DNA from: an uncultured Oscillospiraceae bacterium
GTDB taxonomy: Bacteria > Bacillota > Clostridia > Oscillospirales > Oscillospiraceae
Direction of reading: 5' to 3'
Assembly (NCBI GenBank): GCA_944385125.1
Contig: CALWVZ010000021.1
Span: forward strand, 1-32,091
DNA length: 32,091 nt
In this document: positions 31,100 to 32,091 of the stretch, in pieces
Numbering within the stretch: position 1 is the first letter of the stretch
How the letters are laid out: every line of letters starts with the position of its first letter
Made by a program: the position numbers and the translations under genes
The notes under the pieces: generated by a model
Database searches by the model: none
The model's input: the letters and a program-made list of their open reading frames with translations, nothing else
What the model was told of the DNA's origin: nothing

Positions 31100-32091
31100 A
31101 TGCCCATTTTGCCGAAACTGCCGCAAAGCCAGCAGAAACGGGACTTGACGGACACATTCAAGGGATATAATCACCGGCTCAAAATAAAAAAGGGCGAGTT
31201 TTACGACATGATGAACCTGTCCAGCACCGGCTATCCCATGCTCAGCTGCCGAAAAAAGAGGGGCCTTATGCAGAGCATGCTAAAGCCCCAGGGCTTGCTG
31301 GCCAAGGAAGCCCTGGCCTGGATAGATGAGGGAAGACTGTATTATGCCGGGGAAGAGACGCCTCTGAATGTTTCCGATGGGGAGAAGCAGCTGGTGAGCA
31401 TGGGGGCCTACATCTGCATTTTCCCGGACAAGCTCTTCTACAATACGGCCGACCCTGCCGACTACGGCAGCATGGAGGCCTTTTACAGCTCCACCGGCTC
31501 GGTGAGCTGCACCCTGTGCAGAATGGACGGCACGGAATACGAGACGCCAAGAGTATCCGACAGTCCGGCAGCTGCGCCGGAAAACGGGGAGCTATGGATA
31601 GACAGCTCCGGGGATGCAGACGTACTCAAGCAGTGGAGCCAGGAGAACCAGAGCTGGACGGAGATAAGCACCGTATACACCAGAATGCGCTTCGTATCTC
31701 AGGGAGAGCTGCCGGGGCTTTTCAAGGCCTTGGACGGAGTGGAGATAAGCGGCTGCCAGGCTGAACAGCTCAACGGCTCAAAGATAATCCAGGCCATAGG
31801 CGGAGGCGAGGGGGAGCCGGATTTCATCGTAGTGACCGGGCTCATAAGAGAAGCCCTGGTACAGAGCCAGGGCAGCATCAAAATAGAGCGCAGCGTGCCG
31901 GATATGGACTTCGTCTGTGAAAGCCAGAACAGGCTCTGGGGCTGCCGCTACGGAAACGACGGAGAAAAGAACCTGAACGAAATATATGGCTGCGCCCTGG
32001 GAGACTTTAAAAACTGGCGGCAGTACCAGGGACTTAGCACCGACTCCTGGACCGCCTCCGTGGGCTCCGACGGGCCCTGGACCGGGGCGGT
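31100..32091 (+). CDS. Large phage virion protein, partial at window edge
   Basis: An open frame of at least 330 residues from the ATG at 31100 to the end of the window without a stop. It begins MPILPKLPQSQQK and contains repeated beta-rich, Trp/Gly-containing segments (NRLWGCRYGNDG, DFKNWRQYQG, DSWTASVGSDGPWTG). Such a pattern suggests a beta-propeller-like tail or hub protein; similarity to a P22 gp10-like tail hub is a weak inference. GAGGAGGAGAGG is upstream. Confidence 0.65.
   Translation, partial: MPILPKLPQSQQKRDLTDTFKGYNHRLKIKKGEFYDMMNLSSTGYPMLSCRKKRGLMQSMLKPQGLLAKEALAWIDEGRLYYAGEETPLNVSDGEKQLVSMGAYICIFPDKLFYNTADPADYGSMEAFYSSTGSVSCTLCRMDGTEYETPRVSDSPAAAPENGELWIDSSGDADVLKQWSQENQSWTEISTVYTRMRFVSQGELPGLFKALDGVEISGCQAEQLNGSKIIQAIGGGEGEPDFIVVTGLIREALVQSQGSIKIERSVPDMDFVCESQNRLWGCRYGNDGEKNLNEIYGCALGDFKNWRQYQGLSTDSWTASVGSDGPWTGA

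Overview
The window reads as a stretch of chromosome from an endospore-forming, anaerobic, GC-rich Firmicute, probably of the Oscillospiraceae type. The evidence is SpoIIP and a SleB-type cortex/cell-wall hydrolase (sporulation), a PerR-like regulator beside reverse rubrerythrin and rubredoxin (anaerobic peroxide defence), an S-component riboflavin transporter behind an FMN riboswitch, and strong AGGAGG-type ribosome binding sites. The lineage is inferred, since no rRNA or marker set is present.

Layout. 0.1-2.0 kb: a tight minus-strand operon of TSCPD protein, SleB-like lipoprotein and RsmG. 2.1-4.6 kb: spoIIP, then a perR-like gene with its own operator, then rubrerythrin and a very short rubredoxin. 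4.6-5.4 kb: tRNA-Gly(CCC) followed by a mosaic of short repeats and hairpins. 5.4-8.7 kb: a four-gene overlapping operon of sigma factor, membrane protein, ABC ATPase and ABC permease. 8.7-9.5 kb: a DUF364-type protein on the minus strand. 9.6-11.3 kb: a glycine riboswitch and a sodium:glycine/alanine symporter. 11.4-11.65 kb: a hairpin-packed intergenic block bounded by two identical 32-bp inverted repeats. 11.6-14.2 kb: an XRE regulator fused to a triplicated membrane unit, and a P-loop ATPase. 14.5-17.9 kb: a HAD phosphatase, a YpsA/SLOG-type protein, FMN riboswitch plus RibU, and a SpoVB/MATE-type flippase. 18.0-19.8 kb: a cytidylate-kinase-like protein, then a manganese (yybP-ykoY) riboswitch in front of a CaCA-family cation exchanger. 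19.9-22.2 kb: thrC-thrB.

From 22.3 kb to the right edge lies a prophage or phage-derived element. A leftward repressor/ImmA pair is separated by an operator region from a rightward packaging and head module: a micro-ORF, a Cys-rich small protein, TerS, TerL, portal, a Prp-type cysteine protease, a Gly/Gln-rich protein, a scaffold-like protein, an N4-gp56-type major capsid protein, two small proteins and a partial large protein. No integrase, replication or recombination genes lie between the repressor and terminase.

The most interesting point is a probable protease-substrate pair inside the phage module. The Prp homologue keeps its His/Cys motif, and the capsid protein starts with residues NLQFFA, the core of the sequence that Firmicute Prp cleaves in ribosomal protein L27. 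Other notable points are three metabolite riboswitches, each in front of a transporter, a perfect palindrome lying over the transcription start of the manganese riboswitch, operator repeats in the phage switch region, and two repeat/hairpin mosaics in intergenic DNA.
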